Assembly: GCA_018825785.1 (NCBI GenBank)
Contig: JAHKAY010000021.1
Span: 1-37,155 of the forward strand
Origin: Chloroflexota bacterium
GTDB lineage: Bacteria > Chloroflexota > Dehalococcoidia > JACVQG01 > JAHKAY01
DNA length: 37,155 nt
Direction: 5' to 3'
This document shows positions 15,447 through 23,764 of the stretch, one piece after another. The notes beneath the pieces were generated by a model that was given only the letters and a program-made list of their open reading frames with translations, had not been told where the DNA came from and searched no databases. The position numbers and the translations under genes are program-made. Position 1 is the stretch's first letter, and every line of letters begins with the position of its first letter.

Positions 15447-15695
15447 TTGGAACTCATCGGCTGGCTAGGCTTTGGGTTCATCCAGCTCTTTTACATCCCA
15501 CAGATTGTCCGCACGGTGCGCACGAGAGACGTGAAGGGGCTTTCCCTTTTCTCCTGGGCGGTGCTGTGTCTGGGCCTGCTTGCCTCCCTGGTCTACAGTG
15601 TGTGGCGGAACGACCCGGTATTCATGGCGAGCAACGCCATGGGCCTCCTCCAGAGAAGCTTTCAGCTGGGCCTCATCTGGCGCTACCGGAGCTAA
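15447..15695 (+). CDS. SemiSWEET / PQ-loop-like small membrane protein
   Basis: 82 residues, TTG start with AGGAGG six bases upstream (overlapping the previous stop). Three membrane segments (about 3-20, 36-52, 60-77) and YIPQIVRTVRTRDVKGLS, the PQ-loop motif, match bacterial SemiSWEET/MtN3 proteins, which work as dimers and move sugars or related small solutes. The length fits the family. The transported substrate is not predictable. The 3' end overlaps the convergent cca gene by 23 bases. Confidence 0.8.
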   Translation: MELIGWLGFGFIQLFYIPQIVRTVRTRDVKGLSLFSWAVLCLGLLASLVYSVWRNDPVFMASNAMGLLQRSFQLGLIWRYRS

Positions 15696-16911
15696 GCCAG
15701 CGGAGCACCAGCTCCTCCTCCCCCGCCCGGTCCTTCACCTTACCATCCAGCCGCGCCTCCAGGAGCCGCCTCAGATACTCACCCAGCTTCGGCCCCGCCT
15801 TCACCCCCATCAACAGGAGGTCATCACCCCCCAGGGAGCACTTGACATAACGCCACTCCTCCCAGAAGAGGCGGGCCCTTCTTCTTATCCCGGCCTCTGG
15901 CGAGGCCAGGGCCAGGGCCTGGACGGCGGGGCCGGAGTATCCTGCCAGCAGGCGACAGACCTGGTGGGTGTCCAGGCGGCGCGGGGTCAGGGCCTTTTCC
16001 TGTTCTTTGAGGGCCTGGATATCCTCTATGGCCCTGGCCTGGGCCCTGGGGAAATGGAGGCGGGAGAGGAAGGCCCTGGCCTCCCCGGGGGCCATACGGT
16101 AGGCCAGGAGGGCTAGATAGACCTCGGGGGAGGCCCAGCCCTGCCTCCGGGCCAGGGAGAACTTCCTCCCCAGCCAGCCGTCCCCCTTCAGGCCCGGGGA
16201 GATTTCCCCCAGGATGCCCAGCCTTCCCGCCAGGGCCAGGGCCCCCTCCGGCATATCCTCCTCCAGGATAAGGACCAGCTCCCGCCTCAGCCGCTCCCCG
16301 CTGATAGTTTCCAGATAGCCCTTGTCCCGGAGGATGAACCTGCGGGTCCTGGCCTCCATGCGGAAGTCAAAGCGGGCGGCGTATTTGACAGCCCGGAGGA
16401 TGCGTGTGGCGTCGTCCTGGAAGCTCCTCTCATGGAGGACGCGGATGAGGCCCTTATCCAGGTCCTGCCTCCCCCCAAAGGGGTCCACCAACCCCCCCAG
16501 GCTAGGCGGGGAGAGGTCCACCGCCAGGGCATTGATGGCGAAGTCCCGGCGGAAGAGGTCGTCCTGGAGGGTCCCCGGCCCCACCCGGGGGAGGGCCCCG
16601 GGGCGAGGATAGCTCTCCCTCCGCGCCGAGGCCAGGTCCAGGCTCCACCCCTCCCCCACAAGTTTGGCCGTGCCAAAGGTGGGAAAACGGCGGAGCCGGC
16701 CCTGCCAACCCAGGTCGGGGAGGAGGGCCAGGGCATCCCCCTCCACCACCAAGTCCAGGTCCAGGCTGGGCCTCCCCAGAAGGAGGTCCCGGACCGCACC
16801 CCCCACCAGGTAGAGCCTCAGGCCCTTACTCCAGGCCCTCTCTCCTGCCCCCCTCACCAGCCCCCAGAGGGCATGGGGCCACGCCTTTTCCAGCGCTTCG
16901 GCCAGGTTCAT
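15673..16911 (-). CDS. cca: CCA tRNA nucleotidyltransferase / poly(A) polymerase family
   Basis: 412 residues from the ATG at 16911. LYLVGGAVRDLLLGRPSLDL is the class II nucleotidyltransferase signature with the catalytic DLDLVVEGDAL. RRDFAINALAVDL is motif B, and ATRILRAVKYAARFDF belongs to the RNA-binding neck. It would add CCA to tRNA 3' ends, which is needed here because the CAU tRNA at 7017 does not encode CCA. No HD phosphohydrolase domain is seen. A longer reading starting at 16950 would run through the promoter. The -10 box TATAAT lies only seven bases before this ATG, so the mRNA is predicted to be leaderless. A poly(A) polymerase role cannot be ruled out by sequence alone. Confidence 0.9.
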   Translation of the reverse strand: MNLAEALEKAWPHALWGLVRGAGERAWSKGLRLYLVGGAVRDLLLGRPSLDLDLVVEGDALALLPDLGWQGRLRRFPTFGTAKLVGEGWSLDLASARRESYPRPGALPRVGPGTLQDDLFRRDFAINALAVDLSPPSLGGLVDPFGGRQDLDKGLIRVLHERSFQDDATRILRAVKYAARFDFRMEARTRRFILRDKGYLETISGERLRRELVLILEEDMPEGALALAGRLGILGEISPGLKGDGWLGRKFSLARRQGWASPEVYLALLAYRMAPGEARAFLSRLHFPRAQARAIEDIQALKEQEKALTPRRLDTHQVCRLLAGYSGPAVQALALASPEAGIRRRARLFWEEWRYVKCSLGGDDLLLMGVKAGPKLGEYLRRLLEARLDGKVKDRAGEEELVLRWLSSGSAR

Positions 16912-16918
16912 CCCTGGG

Positions 16919-16927
16919 ATTATATCA
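16919..16927 (-). promoter_or_regulatory. Extended -10 promoter of cca, predicting a leaderless mRNA
   Basis: The minus strand reads TGATATAAT (16927-16919), a perfect extended -10, with no good -35. Seven bases later is the cca ATG (16911), so transcription should begin at the start codon itself. Confidence 0.6.
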
Positions 16928-16929
16928 CC

Positions 16930-16958
16930 TTGACAAGGCCGAAAGACCACCCTATGCT
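16930..16958 (+). promoter_or_regulatory. Promoter of rnc, predicting a leaderless mRNA
   Basis: TTGACA (16930-16935), 17 bases, TATGCT (16953-16958). The ATG of rnc is six bases later at 16965, the expected start of transcription. The -35 sits within CCTTGACAAGG, an 11-bp palindrome next to the cca extended -10 on the other strand, so both promoters share about 40 bp. Confidence 0.62.
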
Positions 16959-16964
16959 TTCACG

Positions 16965-17660
16965 ATGGCCATCTTCTCCCGGAGAAAGCAGACCCCCCAG
17001 GAGAAGGCCCTGGGGGTTAAGTTCAAGAACCCTTCCCTCCTGGAGGAGGCCCTGACCCACACCTCTTTCTGCCATGAGAACCCCGGCTCCGTCTCCAATG
17101 AGCGACTGGAGTTCCTCGGAGATGCTGTCCTGGGGCTGGTCGTGGCCCAAGAGCTCTTCCACCTGAAGCGAGGCCTCTCCGAGGGGGAGATGACTCAGCT
17201 CCGAGCTGGCCTGGTCTCCGGGGAGGCCCTGGGGAAACTGGGTTCCTCCCTGGGCCTGGGGGACCACCTCCGGCTGGGGAAGGGGGAGGAGGGGTCAAAC
17301 GGAAGGAAAAGGCCCTCAAACTTGGCCCGGGCCGTGGAGGCCCTGATGGGGGCCATCTACATGGACAAGGGCCTGGAAGAGGTGCGCTCCTTCATGGACA
17401 GGGCCTTTAAGGAAGAGTGGGAGCGGGTGCTGGGAGGGGAGGCCCTGGACTACAAGTCCCGCCTCCAGGAGCTCCTCCAGGCCCGGGGCGAACCCCTACC
17501 CCGCTACCACCTCCTGGAACAGGCCGGGCCCGGCCATGCCCGCCGCTTCACCATAGAGGTCAAGGTGGGGAGGAAGACCCTGGGCCGGGGCCAGGGCAAA
17601 AGCAAGAAAGGGGCGGAGCAGACCGCCGCCCGCTCCGCCCTGGAAAGACTGGAGAAATAA
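16965..17660 (+). CDS. rnc: Ribonuclease III with an altered metal-binding site
   Basis: 231 residues. The RNase III signature NERLEFLGDAVLGLVV (about 46-61) contains the conserved Glu and Asp residues. A double-stranded RNA-binding domain covers about 160-231 (DYKSRLQELLQARGE, GRGQGKSKKGAEQTAARSAL). The second metal motif, usually LADxxEAL, reads NLARAVEALMGA: Arg122 (codon CGG, 17328-17330) stands where E. coli Asp114 helps hold the metal, while Glu125 (E117 equivalent) remains. RNase III cleaves rRNA precursors and structured mRNAs; activity here may be reduced or changed. No ribosome site is visible, and the promoter predicts a leaderless transcript. Confidence 0.92.
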   Translation: MAIFSRRKQTPQEKALGVKFKNPSLLEEALTHTSFCHENPGSVSNERLEFLGDAVLGLVVAQELFHLKRGLSEGEMTQLRAGLVSGEALGKLGSSLGLGDHLRLGKGEEGSNGRKRPSNLARAVEALMGAIYMDKGLEEVRSFMDRAFKEEWERVLGGEALDYKSRLQELLQARGEPLPRYHLLEQAGPGHARRFTIEVKVGRKTLGRGQGKSKKGAEQTAARSALERLEK

Positions 17661-17663
17661 GGG

Positions 17664-17692
17664 GGGGCCGCCCGCCACAGGCGTGCGGCCCC
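17664..17692. terminator. Probable two-way terminator hairpin between convergent genes
   Basis: GGGGCCGC (17664-17671) pairs with GCGGCCCC (17685-17692), with an inner CGCC/GGCG pairing. It lies between the 3' ends of rnc and the convergent beta-helix gene. Neither side has a long T run; the minus side has TTATTT after the stem. Confidence 0.5.
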
Positions 17693-17715
17693 ACCGGTGC
17701 CCCGACCAGATTGCT

Positions 17716-19395
17716 CTACTTCTTGTGTATCACGATTTGCCCGCCGCCGATAACGGTGGTTGGGTCGGCATCATCCAGTGCGTCCATATGGTTGTCGTAG
17801 ACGACGTTGTCCGCCGCGTCCTTATCCCAGATCTTGATGCGGAACTTGTCGGGGGTGCCATCAATCGCAGATAGCATAAAGCCGAAGCTGCCAGCGCCGT
17901 TGATGGTGCCAGTACCTTTGTACATCGCCTTATTCCCGGCAATCACCAGCCAGTCGTAGGCGCTAGAATGGAAGTTCAGGTCCGCAACCTGGAAGTTGAA
18001 CTCGGTGTTTCCGGTCGGGACTTTTGCGCCCTTCTTGTACATGGAAACGAAGCCGAAGGTAGCCTTCCCCTCTAGGTCAGGATTGGCAGTGTAGGCTCCT
18101 GGGGGTGACATTATCCAGCCGCCGCCGGTTACCATACCCCCCTGTCCTATCCAGGGGTCATATCGCACGTACTCAGAGACATTACCACCCAGCCCACCTG
18201 GATTTTCCTGGTTTAAGCCGTCTGTATCCAATATGTCCAACGGCCCGGTGATATCGCCCCACCAGTTGAGGGTGGCATCAAGTACACTTGTCCCTTCGTT
18301 GACCAAACCAAGGCCATTGTTCACGAATTCGTTAAAGTGGGCATTCCCACCACTGGCCACACCGCCATTCCACGAGCGTTCACGGATGCTCCAATCAACT
18401 CCAGTTATGGTATTTCCGATCATCTCTGTGTTGGTAATAAGCCCTATCAACTGGATACCGGCGCTTTGCGTAGCCGCAGCCGAGCCTGGTCCGGTTATGG
18501 TGTTTCCGGCAATCACCGCACCGATGATATCTCCATTGCTTCCACTGCCCGTTGCATTCCAAAGGCCAATTCCTCGGCGATATGGCTTGAGGTTATATAT
18601 CGTGTTGTCGGTGATTTGCACGTTCGTGAATTGACCCATTCCACCAGGAGGAGTATACGAGCCTGCGAATGAAATCCCGGTCCCCCGGGTGGCGTTGGTA
18701 CCGTCGGACCCGGCACCCATGTCAATGGTATTATGGCTAACCTTCTGCAATGTTGCAATAGCTGTGCCACCGTAGTTCATATTGAAGTATGCATCACTGG
18801 CGGTAAGTTGACTTGTCCGGTCAAAGGTGTTGTAGCTAACATCTGTTGGACCATAATGGCGTTCCAGCAAGATGGTGTTATCACCGCAGTTCCCGAGCTC
18901 GTTATAGGTAAAGACTAGTGAAGCATTGCTTCCATAGCCAGCGATGAGGCCGAAATTGTCACCCGTGTTAGCTGGTCCAAAGCCTTCGATTTTGTTGTGA
19001 GAGATGGTAACTGTTCCGGTCGACAACGATTTCTCGTAGATGCCATTCGTGCTCGTTCCAGTCTTCACCGTAAAGCCGTCAAAGAGAACGTCCCCGGAAG
19101 CATTGGTGATACTGACTACATTCCCCACAGCGGCAGAGCCACTTGCATCGATGATACTTGAACCTACACCCGCACCTTGAACCGCTACACCCTTGTTAAT
19201 TGAAATCAGTTCGGGGTAAGTGCCTGCTGCCACAACGATAGTGTCGCCATCGAAGGCAGCATTAATAGCCGCCTGAATAGTGAGATAGTCACCCGGAACG
19301 CTTATGGTCGCTGCCACCGCCGGCACTGCCGTCACCAAGCTGAAGCTCAGCACCAGCGCTAGGGCGAACAAGACATTGAAGACTTTCCTTTTCAC
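17716..19395 (-). CDS. Secreted right-handed beta-helix protein with C-terminal post-COAP-like domain
   Basis: 559 residues, GTG start with AAGGAGG seven bases upstream. A clear signal peptide comes first (MKRKVFNVLFALALVLSF, cleavage near AVAA at 25-29). A parallel beta-helix region follows (about 30-400) with ISVPGDYLTIQAAINAAFDG and DTIVVAAGTYPELISINKG, typical of NosD/DUF1565-like proteins, and repeated short N-G/N-T turns. The last ~130 residues form a compact module (GGGWIMSPPGAYTANPDL, GKATFGFVSMYKKGAKVP, KFRIKIWDKD, IGGGQIVIHKK). That module recurs in secreted proteins of environmental bacteria. There is no anchor or sortase motif. Such proteins bind or cleave polysaccharides, but no catalytic residues are evident, so activity is unassigned. 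Base composition is less G/C-rich than its neighbours. Expression probably depends on the structured leader at 19483-19575. Confidence 0.82.
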   Translation of the reverse strand: MKRKVFNVLFALALVLSFSLVTAVPAVAATISVPGDYLTIQAAINAAFDGDTIVVAAGTYPELISINKGVAVQGAGVGSSIIDASGSAAVGNVVSITNASGDVLFDGFTVKTGTSTNGIYEKSLSTGTVTISHNKIEGFGPANTGDNFGLIAGYGSNASLVFTYNELGNCGDNTILLERHYGPTDVSYNTFDRTSQLTASDAYFNMNYGGTAIATLQKVSHNTIDMGAGSDGTNATRGTGISFAGSYTPPGGMGQFTNVQITDNTIYNLKPYRRGIGLWNATGSGSNGDIIGAVIAGNTITGPGSAAATQSAGIQLIGLITNTEMIGNTITGVDWSIRERSWNGGVASGGNAHFNEFVNNGLGLVNEGTSVLDATLNWWGDITGPLDILDTDGLNQENPGGLGGNVSEYVRYDPWIGQGGMVTGGGWIMSPPGAYTANPDLEGKATFGFVSMYKKGAKVPTGNTEFNFQVADLNFHSSAYDWLVIAGNKAMYKGTGTINGAGSFGFMLSAIDGTPDKFRIKIWDKDAADNVVYDNHMDALDDADPTTVIGGGQIVIHKK

Positions 19396-19482
19396 CTATT
19401 TCCTCCTTAAATTAGGTTTTCACTCCCGTCCCAACCTTCACCGCAGTTCCTTTACTGCCGTCACCACCTCCTTCCGGCAAAC

Positions 19483-19575
19483 AAAAAACCGGCCTTTTCC
19501 AGCGGGACCCCTGATGTCCCGCCCGCATGTGACTCTAGTCACAATCGCAGGAGGTAAACTCCTGGTAAAGGCCGG
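19483..19575 (-). promoter_or_regulatory. Structured 5' leader ending in an intrinsic terminator (possible attenuator or riboswitch)
   Basis: In the minus-strand RNA, bases 19575-19562 pair with 19502-19489 (14 bp with one A-A mismatch, CCGGCC at the base), immediately followed by six U (19488-19483). Inside lie hairpins TGTGAC-TAGA-GTCACA (19543-19528) and GCGGGAC-loop-GTCCCGC (19522-19502), and a small AGGAG/CTCCT hairpin that overlaps the closing stem. It lies between the promoter at 19602-19630 and the beta-helix gene start at 19395. Readthrough of this terminator would therefore control that gene. I do not recognise a known riboswitch core (the GEMM/c-di-GMP, fluoride, ZTP and THF consensus motifs are absent). 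The remaining leader to 19396 holds a GCAGT/ACTGC hairpin and the ribosome site. Confidence 0.55.
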
Positions 19576-19590
19576 TAAAGGTTTGGTTAA
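19553..19590. repeat. Four helically phased GGTAAA/TTTACC direct repeats
   Basis: Plus-strand GGTAAA occurs at 19553, 19564 and 19574, and GGTTAA at 19585: steps of 11, 10 and 11 bp, one helical turn each. On the minus strand this reads TTAACC-N5-TTTACC-N4-TTTACC-N5-TTTACC, an arrangement like the 11-bp direct repeats bound by PhoB/PhoP-type response regulators. It lies just after the predicted start (near 19595) of the beta-helix gene transcript. It may be a repressor site, or simply part of the RNA structure it overlaps. Confidence 0.45.
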
Positions 19591-19601
19591 GCTCTGGCCC
19601 A

Positions 19602-19630
19602 ACTAGACCACAAAAAGGGCTATTTGTCAA
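19602..19630 (-). promoter_or_regulatory. Promoter of the beta-helix gene
   Basis: The minus strand reads TTGACA (19630-19625), 17 bases, TCTAGT (19607-19602). The predicted start near 19595 gives a leader of about 200 bases containing the terminator structure. Confidence 0.58.
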
Positions 19631-19785
19631 CCTCACAAAACCTCCAAATTCTCCTATTTCCTTTTCTCCATCCAGGCTGGAAAACGCTTTCACTATTTCT
19701 TTACAGCTTCTCCACGGGTCCTCCACAGCTTTCTACCCCTTCCTTAACCGGGGCGTGGCAGAATAGGGTTGTGATAAGGGAAAGG

Positions 19786-19968
19786 ATGCCCCTGCCCAGG
19801 CTGCTCACGGTGAAGGAAGCCGCGGAGCTGCTCCATGTGCATGTCAACACGGTGAGGAACTGGAGCAACAACGGCCTGCTCCCTGCCTACCGGGTGGGGA
19901 AACGGGCGGACCGCCGATTCCTCCGCGGGGACGTCCTGAAGCTCCTCCGAAAATCCAGCCACAGATAG
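19786..19968 (+). CDS. Small helix-turn-helix DNA-binding protein (MerR/excisionase-like)
   Basis: 60 residues. RLLTVKEAAELLHVHVNTV is the helix-turn-helix of the MerR/Xis-like superfamily. RNWSNNGLLPAYRVGKR and RRFLRGDVLKLL complete the winged helix, and nothing follows it. Such single-domain proteins act as excisionases, BldC-like regulators or plasmid/phage accessory factors. The ATG at 19786 starts right before the domain; the frame extends upstream to 19624 but that part is unstructured and lies over the divergent promoter. A GTG at 19771 is an alternative start. Divergently placed against the beta-helix gene, it could regulate that gene, but the sequence does not show this. Confidence 0.75.
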   Translation: MPLPRLLTVKEAAELLHVHVNTVRNWSNNGLLPAYRVGKRADRRFLRGDVLKLLRKSSHR

Positions 19969-20088
19969 ATAACGCCCTGCCCCCCACCCGCCGGGACCTG
20001 AGCGGCCTGGCAACCCTGACCCCTTTCTGACTTTCTCTAACCCCGTTCCTGTTGAGCCCGTTCCAGCCCATGCCTGGCCCATGCCTGA

Positions 20089-20124
20089 TTGAGGCGTGTA
20101 CGCCTGGGTGCTATAATCCAGGCG
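20089..20124 (+). promoter_or_regulatory. prs promoter with two nested palindromes
   Basis: TTGAGG (20089-20094), 17 bases, TATAAT (20112-20117) with TG two bases upstream (extended -10). Two inverted repeats overlap it: AGGCGT-GT-ACGCCT (20092-20105), perfect 6-bp arms between -35 and -10, and CGCCTGG-N10-CCAGGCG (20101-20107/20118-20124), which brackets the -10 box. A regulator bound here would block polymerase. The leader to the prs start is about 55 bases and holds AAGGAGG. Confidence 0.62.
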
Positions 20125-20179
20125 AAGGGGCCCTGAGAGCATTGATGCCTGAGACCCCTCTTTGAAGGAGGCGTAAGTC

Positions 20180-21118
20180 TTGGACGAGCTCAAGGTCTTT
20201 ACCGGCAATGCCCACCCCGCCCTGGCTAGGGGTATCTGTGACTACCTGGGTATCCCCCTGGGCCAGGCCGAGGTCTTTGAGTTCTCCAACGAGAATATCT
20301 TCGTCCGCATCCTGGAAAATGTCCGCGCCAGGGACATCTTTGTCCTCCAGCCCCTCTCCCGCCCGGTGAACAAGAGCATTATGGAGCTCCTCATCATGAT
20401 AGACGCCTTCAAGAGGGCCTCGGCGGGGCGGGTAACGGCGGTGGTCCCCTATTACGCCTACGGCCGGACCGACAAAAAGGACCAACCGCGGGTGCCCATC
20501 ACGGCACGGCTCCTGGCCGACCTCCTCACCGTGGCCGGGGCCAGCCGCATCCTCACTGTGGACCTCCATGCCGCCCAGATACAGGGCTTCTTCAACATAC
20601 CCGTGGACGAGCTTACTGCCATGTCTATCCTCGCCCAGCATTTCCGGGAGAAGGAGCTCCAGGACCTGGTGGTTGTGGCCACCGATGTAGGCATCTCCAA
20701 GCGGGCCCGGGACTTCGCCCATCTCCTGAAGGCCCCCCTGGCCATCATTGAAAAGCGCCGCGCCGGAAATGATGACAAGGCCGAGACCCTTAATGTCATC
20801 GGTGACGTGGGGGGGATGAGGGCCCTCACCTTTGACGACGAGATAGATACCGCCGGCTCACTGGTGGGGGCAGTGGAGGCCCTGACACAGGCAGGGGCCA
20901 GAGAGGTATATGCCGCTGCCACCCACCCCATCTTCTCCAGCCCCGCCATCCAGCGCATAAAGAAATGTCCGGTAAAAGAGGTGGTGGTCACCGATTCCGT
21001 GCCTGTCCCTGAAGAAAAGCGCACGGAGAAGGTCACCGTCCTCCCCATCGCCCCCCTCCTGGGGGAGGCCATATCCCGCATCCACACCGGCCGGTCGGTG
21101 GGGGAGATGTTCCAGTAG
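20180..21118 (+). CDS. prs: Ribose-phosphate pyrophosphokinase (PRPP synthetase)
   Basis: 312 residues, TTG start with AAGGAGG nine bases upstream. LQPLSRPVNKSIMELLIMID and VVPYYAYGRTDKKDQPR form the ATP-binding region. TVDLHAAQIQGFFNIPVDEL is the conserved dimer/active-site segment. VVATDVGISKRARDFA is the flexible loop region, and FDDEIDTAGS is the PRPP-binding loop. It makes PRPP from ribose 5-phosphate and ATP for nucleotide, histidine and tryptophan synthesis. The usual LSxxVNE and VSPDxGGxxRA motifs vary slightly (VGIS in place of PDGG), but length and motif order are normal. Its stop directly abuts the secA ATG, so the two are translationally linked. Confidence 0.93.
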   Translation: MDELKVFTGNAHPALARGICDYLGIPLGQAEVFEFSNENIFVRILENVRARDIFVLQPLSRPVNKSIMELLIMIDAFKRASAGRVTAVVPYYAYGRTDKKDQPRVPITARLLADLLTVAGASRILTVDLHAAQIQGFFNIPVDELTAMSILAQHFREKELQDLVVVATDVGISKRARDFAHLLKAPLAIIEKRRAGNDDKAETLNVIGDVGGMRALTFDDEIDTAGSLVGAVEALTQAGAREVYAAATHPIFSSPAIQRIKKCPVKEVVVTDSVPVPEEKRTEKVTVLPIAPLLGEAISRIHTGRSVGEMFQ

Positions 21119-23755
21119 ATGTTCAAGTGGCTGGGTAGCCTCACTGACTCCAACGAGAGGGAGCTGAAGAAGCTATCCCCCCTGGTCCAGGCAACCAACT
21201 CCCTGGAGCCCCAGTTTGAGCGCCTCCCCAATGCCGAACTCCGGGAGAAGACCGAGGAGCTGAAGAAACGCCTGGCCGATGGCGAGGGCCTGGAGGAAAT
21301 CCTCCCCGAGGCCTTTGCGGCGGTGAGGGAGGCAGCCAAAAGGGCCCTGGGCCAGAGACACTTTGATGTCCAGCTCATGGGGGGCATCGTCCTCCACCAG
21401 GGCAAGAATGCCGAGATGAAGACCGGCGAGGGCAAGACCCTGGTGGCCACCCTCCCCCTCTATCTCAATGCCCTGACAGGCAAGGGCTGTCACTTGGTGA
21501 CCTTGAACGACTATCTGGCCCGGCGAGACCCCGTGTGGATGGGGGCCATCTTTCATCTTCTGGGGGTATCGGTCGCCAGCATTGTCCACGAGGCCGCCTA
21601 CATCTACGACCCCGCCTACTCCGCCTCCGACCCCCGCTGGAACGGCCTCCGCCCCATCTCCCGCCGGGAGGCCTACCTGGCGGACATAACCTACGGCACC
21701 AACCACGAGTTCGGCTTTGATTACCTCCGGGACAATATGGCCCGGGACCTCTCCCAGACCGTCCAGCGCCCCCTCTACTATGCCATCGTGGACGAGGTGG
21801 ACAACATCCTGATAGACGAGGCCCGCACCCCCCTCATCATCAGCGGCCCCAGCCCCGAGCCCACCCAGAGATACTACGCCTTCTCCCGCATCGTCTCCCG
21901 GCTCAAGCCCGGGGAGGACTTCCAGGTTGATGAGAAGCTGAGGGCAGTGACCCTCACCGACCTGGGCATCTCCCGGGTGGAGAAGGCCCTCAAGGAACTG
22001 GGGGAGTTAAAGGCGGCGGGGCTCTATGACGCCGCCAACTACTACCTCAGCTACTACCTGGAATCCGCTCTCAAGGCTATGGTCCTCTTCCGCCGCGACC
22101 GGGACTACGTGGTCAAGGACGGCCAGGTTATCATAGTGGACGAGTTCACCGGCCGGCTGATGTATGGACGGAGGTACTCCGAGGGCCTCCACCAGGCCAT
22201 TGAGGCCAAGGAAGGCGTGAAGGTCCAGCAGGAAACGGTGACCTACGCCACCATCACCCTCCAGAACTATTTCCGCATGTATCAGAAGCTGGCCGGGATG
22301 ACGGGCACCGCCGTCACCGAGGCCGAGGAGTTCCACAAAATATATAAACTGGAGGTGCTGGTCATCCCCACCCACAAGGACATGGTCCGGGTGGACCACC
22401 CCGACCGGGTATATAAGACCGAAGAGGGCAAGTTCCGCGCCGCAGCCAGGGAGATAGAGGAGCTCTATAAAAAGGGCCAGCCCGTCCTTGTGGGCACCAC
22501 CTCCATTGAGAAGAACGAGAAACTGAGCGAGATGCTCGGGTTAAGGGGCATTCCCCACCAGGTGCTCAATGCCAAGCACCACGAGAAAGAAGCGGCCATC
22601 ATCGCCCAGGCGGGAAGGCTGGGGGCGGTGACCGTGGCCACCAACATGGCCGGGCGGGGCGTGGACATCCTCCTGGGCGGCAACCCCGATGGCCTGGCCC
22701 TGGAGGAGATGAGGCGGCGCAGCCTAGACCCTCTGGCCCAGCCGGAAGAATACAAGGAGGCCCTGGCCAGCCTCCAGAAGCAGTGTGCCCAGGAGAGGGA
22801 GAAGGTGGTGGACCTGGGGGGCCTCTTCATCCTGGGCACCGAGAGGCACGAGGCCCGCCGGATTGATAACCAGCTCCGGGGCCGCTCCGGCCGGCAGGGG
22901 GACCCGGGGGCATCCCGCTTCTATATCTCCCTGGAGGACGAGCTTGTCCGGAACTTCGGCGGCGACCGGGTAAAGAGTGTCATGGACTGGGCCGGCCTGG
23001 ACGAGGAGACCCCCATTGAGCACTCCATGGTATCCAACGCCATTAAGAACGCCCAGATAAAGGTGGAGGCCATCAACTTTGACATCAGAAAGCACCTGGT
23101 GGAATACGATGATGTCCTCAACAAGCACCGGGAAGTAATCTACGGCAAAAGGCGGAAGACCCTTTCCGGGACCGACCTGCGCCCCAACATCCTGGAGGCG
23201 CTAAGAGAAGAGATAGCCGCCGCGATAGACGCCTCGGCTGACGAGCATGGGGCCCTGGACGCCGAGAAGCTCCAGGCGGAGCTCCTCACCTTCCTCCCTC
23301 TCCCCCCCACCCTCAGCCTGGACGGGAACAAGCCCAGAAAAGAGCTTGAGGAGGAGCTGGTGGGGCTGGCTGAGAAGCTCTACCAGGAGAAAGAAGAGAA
23401 GACGGGCCCTGAGGACATGCGGCTTCTGGAGCGGCTGGTGACGCTCGGGACCATGGACAAGCTCTGGGTGGAGCACCTGACACTGATGGAGAACATGCGC
23501 CACGGCATCGGCCTCCGGGCCTATGGCCAGGCCGACCCGCTGGTGGCCTACAAGAGGGAGGGCCATAACCTGTTCCAGAGCCTCCTCTCCGCTACAAAGT
23601 ATGATGTGGTCCGTACCATCTACAAGGCAGGCATCGTCAGGCAGGCACCGCAACCGCGAGAGCCGGTAGGAGTGCCCTCAGGGCACAAGACAGGCCGCAA
23701 CGACCCCTGCCCCTGCGGCTCCGGCAAAAAATACAAGAAATGCCACGGGAAATAG
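21119..23755 (+). CDS. secA: Preprotein translocase ATPase SecA
   Basis: 878 residues. Walker A is [20 protein letters not shown] with Lys106, and Walker B is [19 protein letters not shown] (from about 225). [19 protein letters not shown] and [13 protein letters not shown] belong to the helical scaffold, and [17 protein letters not shown] is motif V. The C-terminal SEC-C zinc motif [17 protein letters not shown] is intact. SecA drives export of unfolded proteins through SecYEG, including the signal-peptide proteins encoded at 17716 and 24767. A short insertion near residues 165-185 ([14 protein letters not shown]) lies in the first nucleotide-binding domain. The ATG follows the prs stop with no gap. 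Confidence 0.97.
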   Translation: MFKWLGSLTDSNERELKKLSPLVQATNSLEPQFERLPNAELREKTEELKKRLADGEGLEEILPEAFAAVREAAKRALGQRHFDVQLMGGIVLHQGKNAEMKTGEGKTLVATLPLYLNALTGKGCHLVTLNDYLARRDPVWMGAIFHLLGVSVASIVHEAAYIYDPAYSASDPRWNGLRPISRREAYLADITYGTNHEFGFDYLRDNMARDLSQTVQRPLYYAIVDEVDNILIDEARTPLIISGPSPEPTQRYYAFSRIVSRLKPGEDFQVDEKLRAVTLTDLGISRVEKALKELGELKAAGLYDAANYYLSYYLESALKAMVLFRRDRDYVVKDGQVIIVDEFTGRLMYGRRYSEGLHQAIEAKEGVKVQQETVTYATITLQNYFRMYQKLAGMTGTAVTEAEEFHKIYKLEVLVIPTHKDMVRVDHPDRVYKTEEGKFRAAAREIEELYKKGQPVLVGTTSIEKNEKLSEMLGLRGIPHQVLNAKHHEKEAAIIAQAGRLGAVTVATNMAGRGVDILLGGNPDGLALEEMRRRSLDPLAQPEEYKEALASLQKQCAQEREKVVDLGGLFILGTERHEARRIDNQLRGRSGRQGDPGASRFYISLEDELVRNFGGDRVKSVMDWAGLDEETPIEHSMVSNAIKNAQIKVEAINFDIRKHLVEYDDVLNKHREVIYGKRRKTLSGTDLRPNILEALREEIAAAIDASADEHGALDAEKLQAELLTFLPLPPTLSLDGNKPRKELEEELVGLAEKLYQEKEEKTGPEDMRLLERLVTLGTMDKLWVEHLTLMENMRHGIGLRAYGQADPLVAYKREGHNLFQSLLSATKYDVVRTIYKAGIVRQAPQPREPVGVPSGHKTGRNDPCPCGSGKKYKKCHGK

Positions 23756-23764
23756 ACCGGACCA

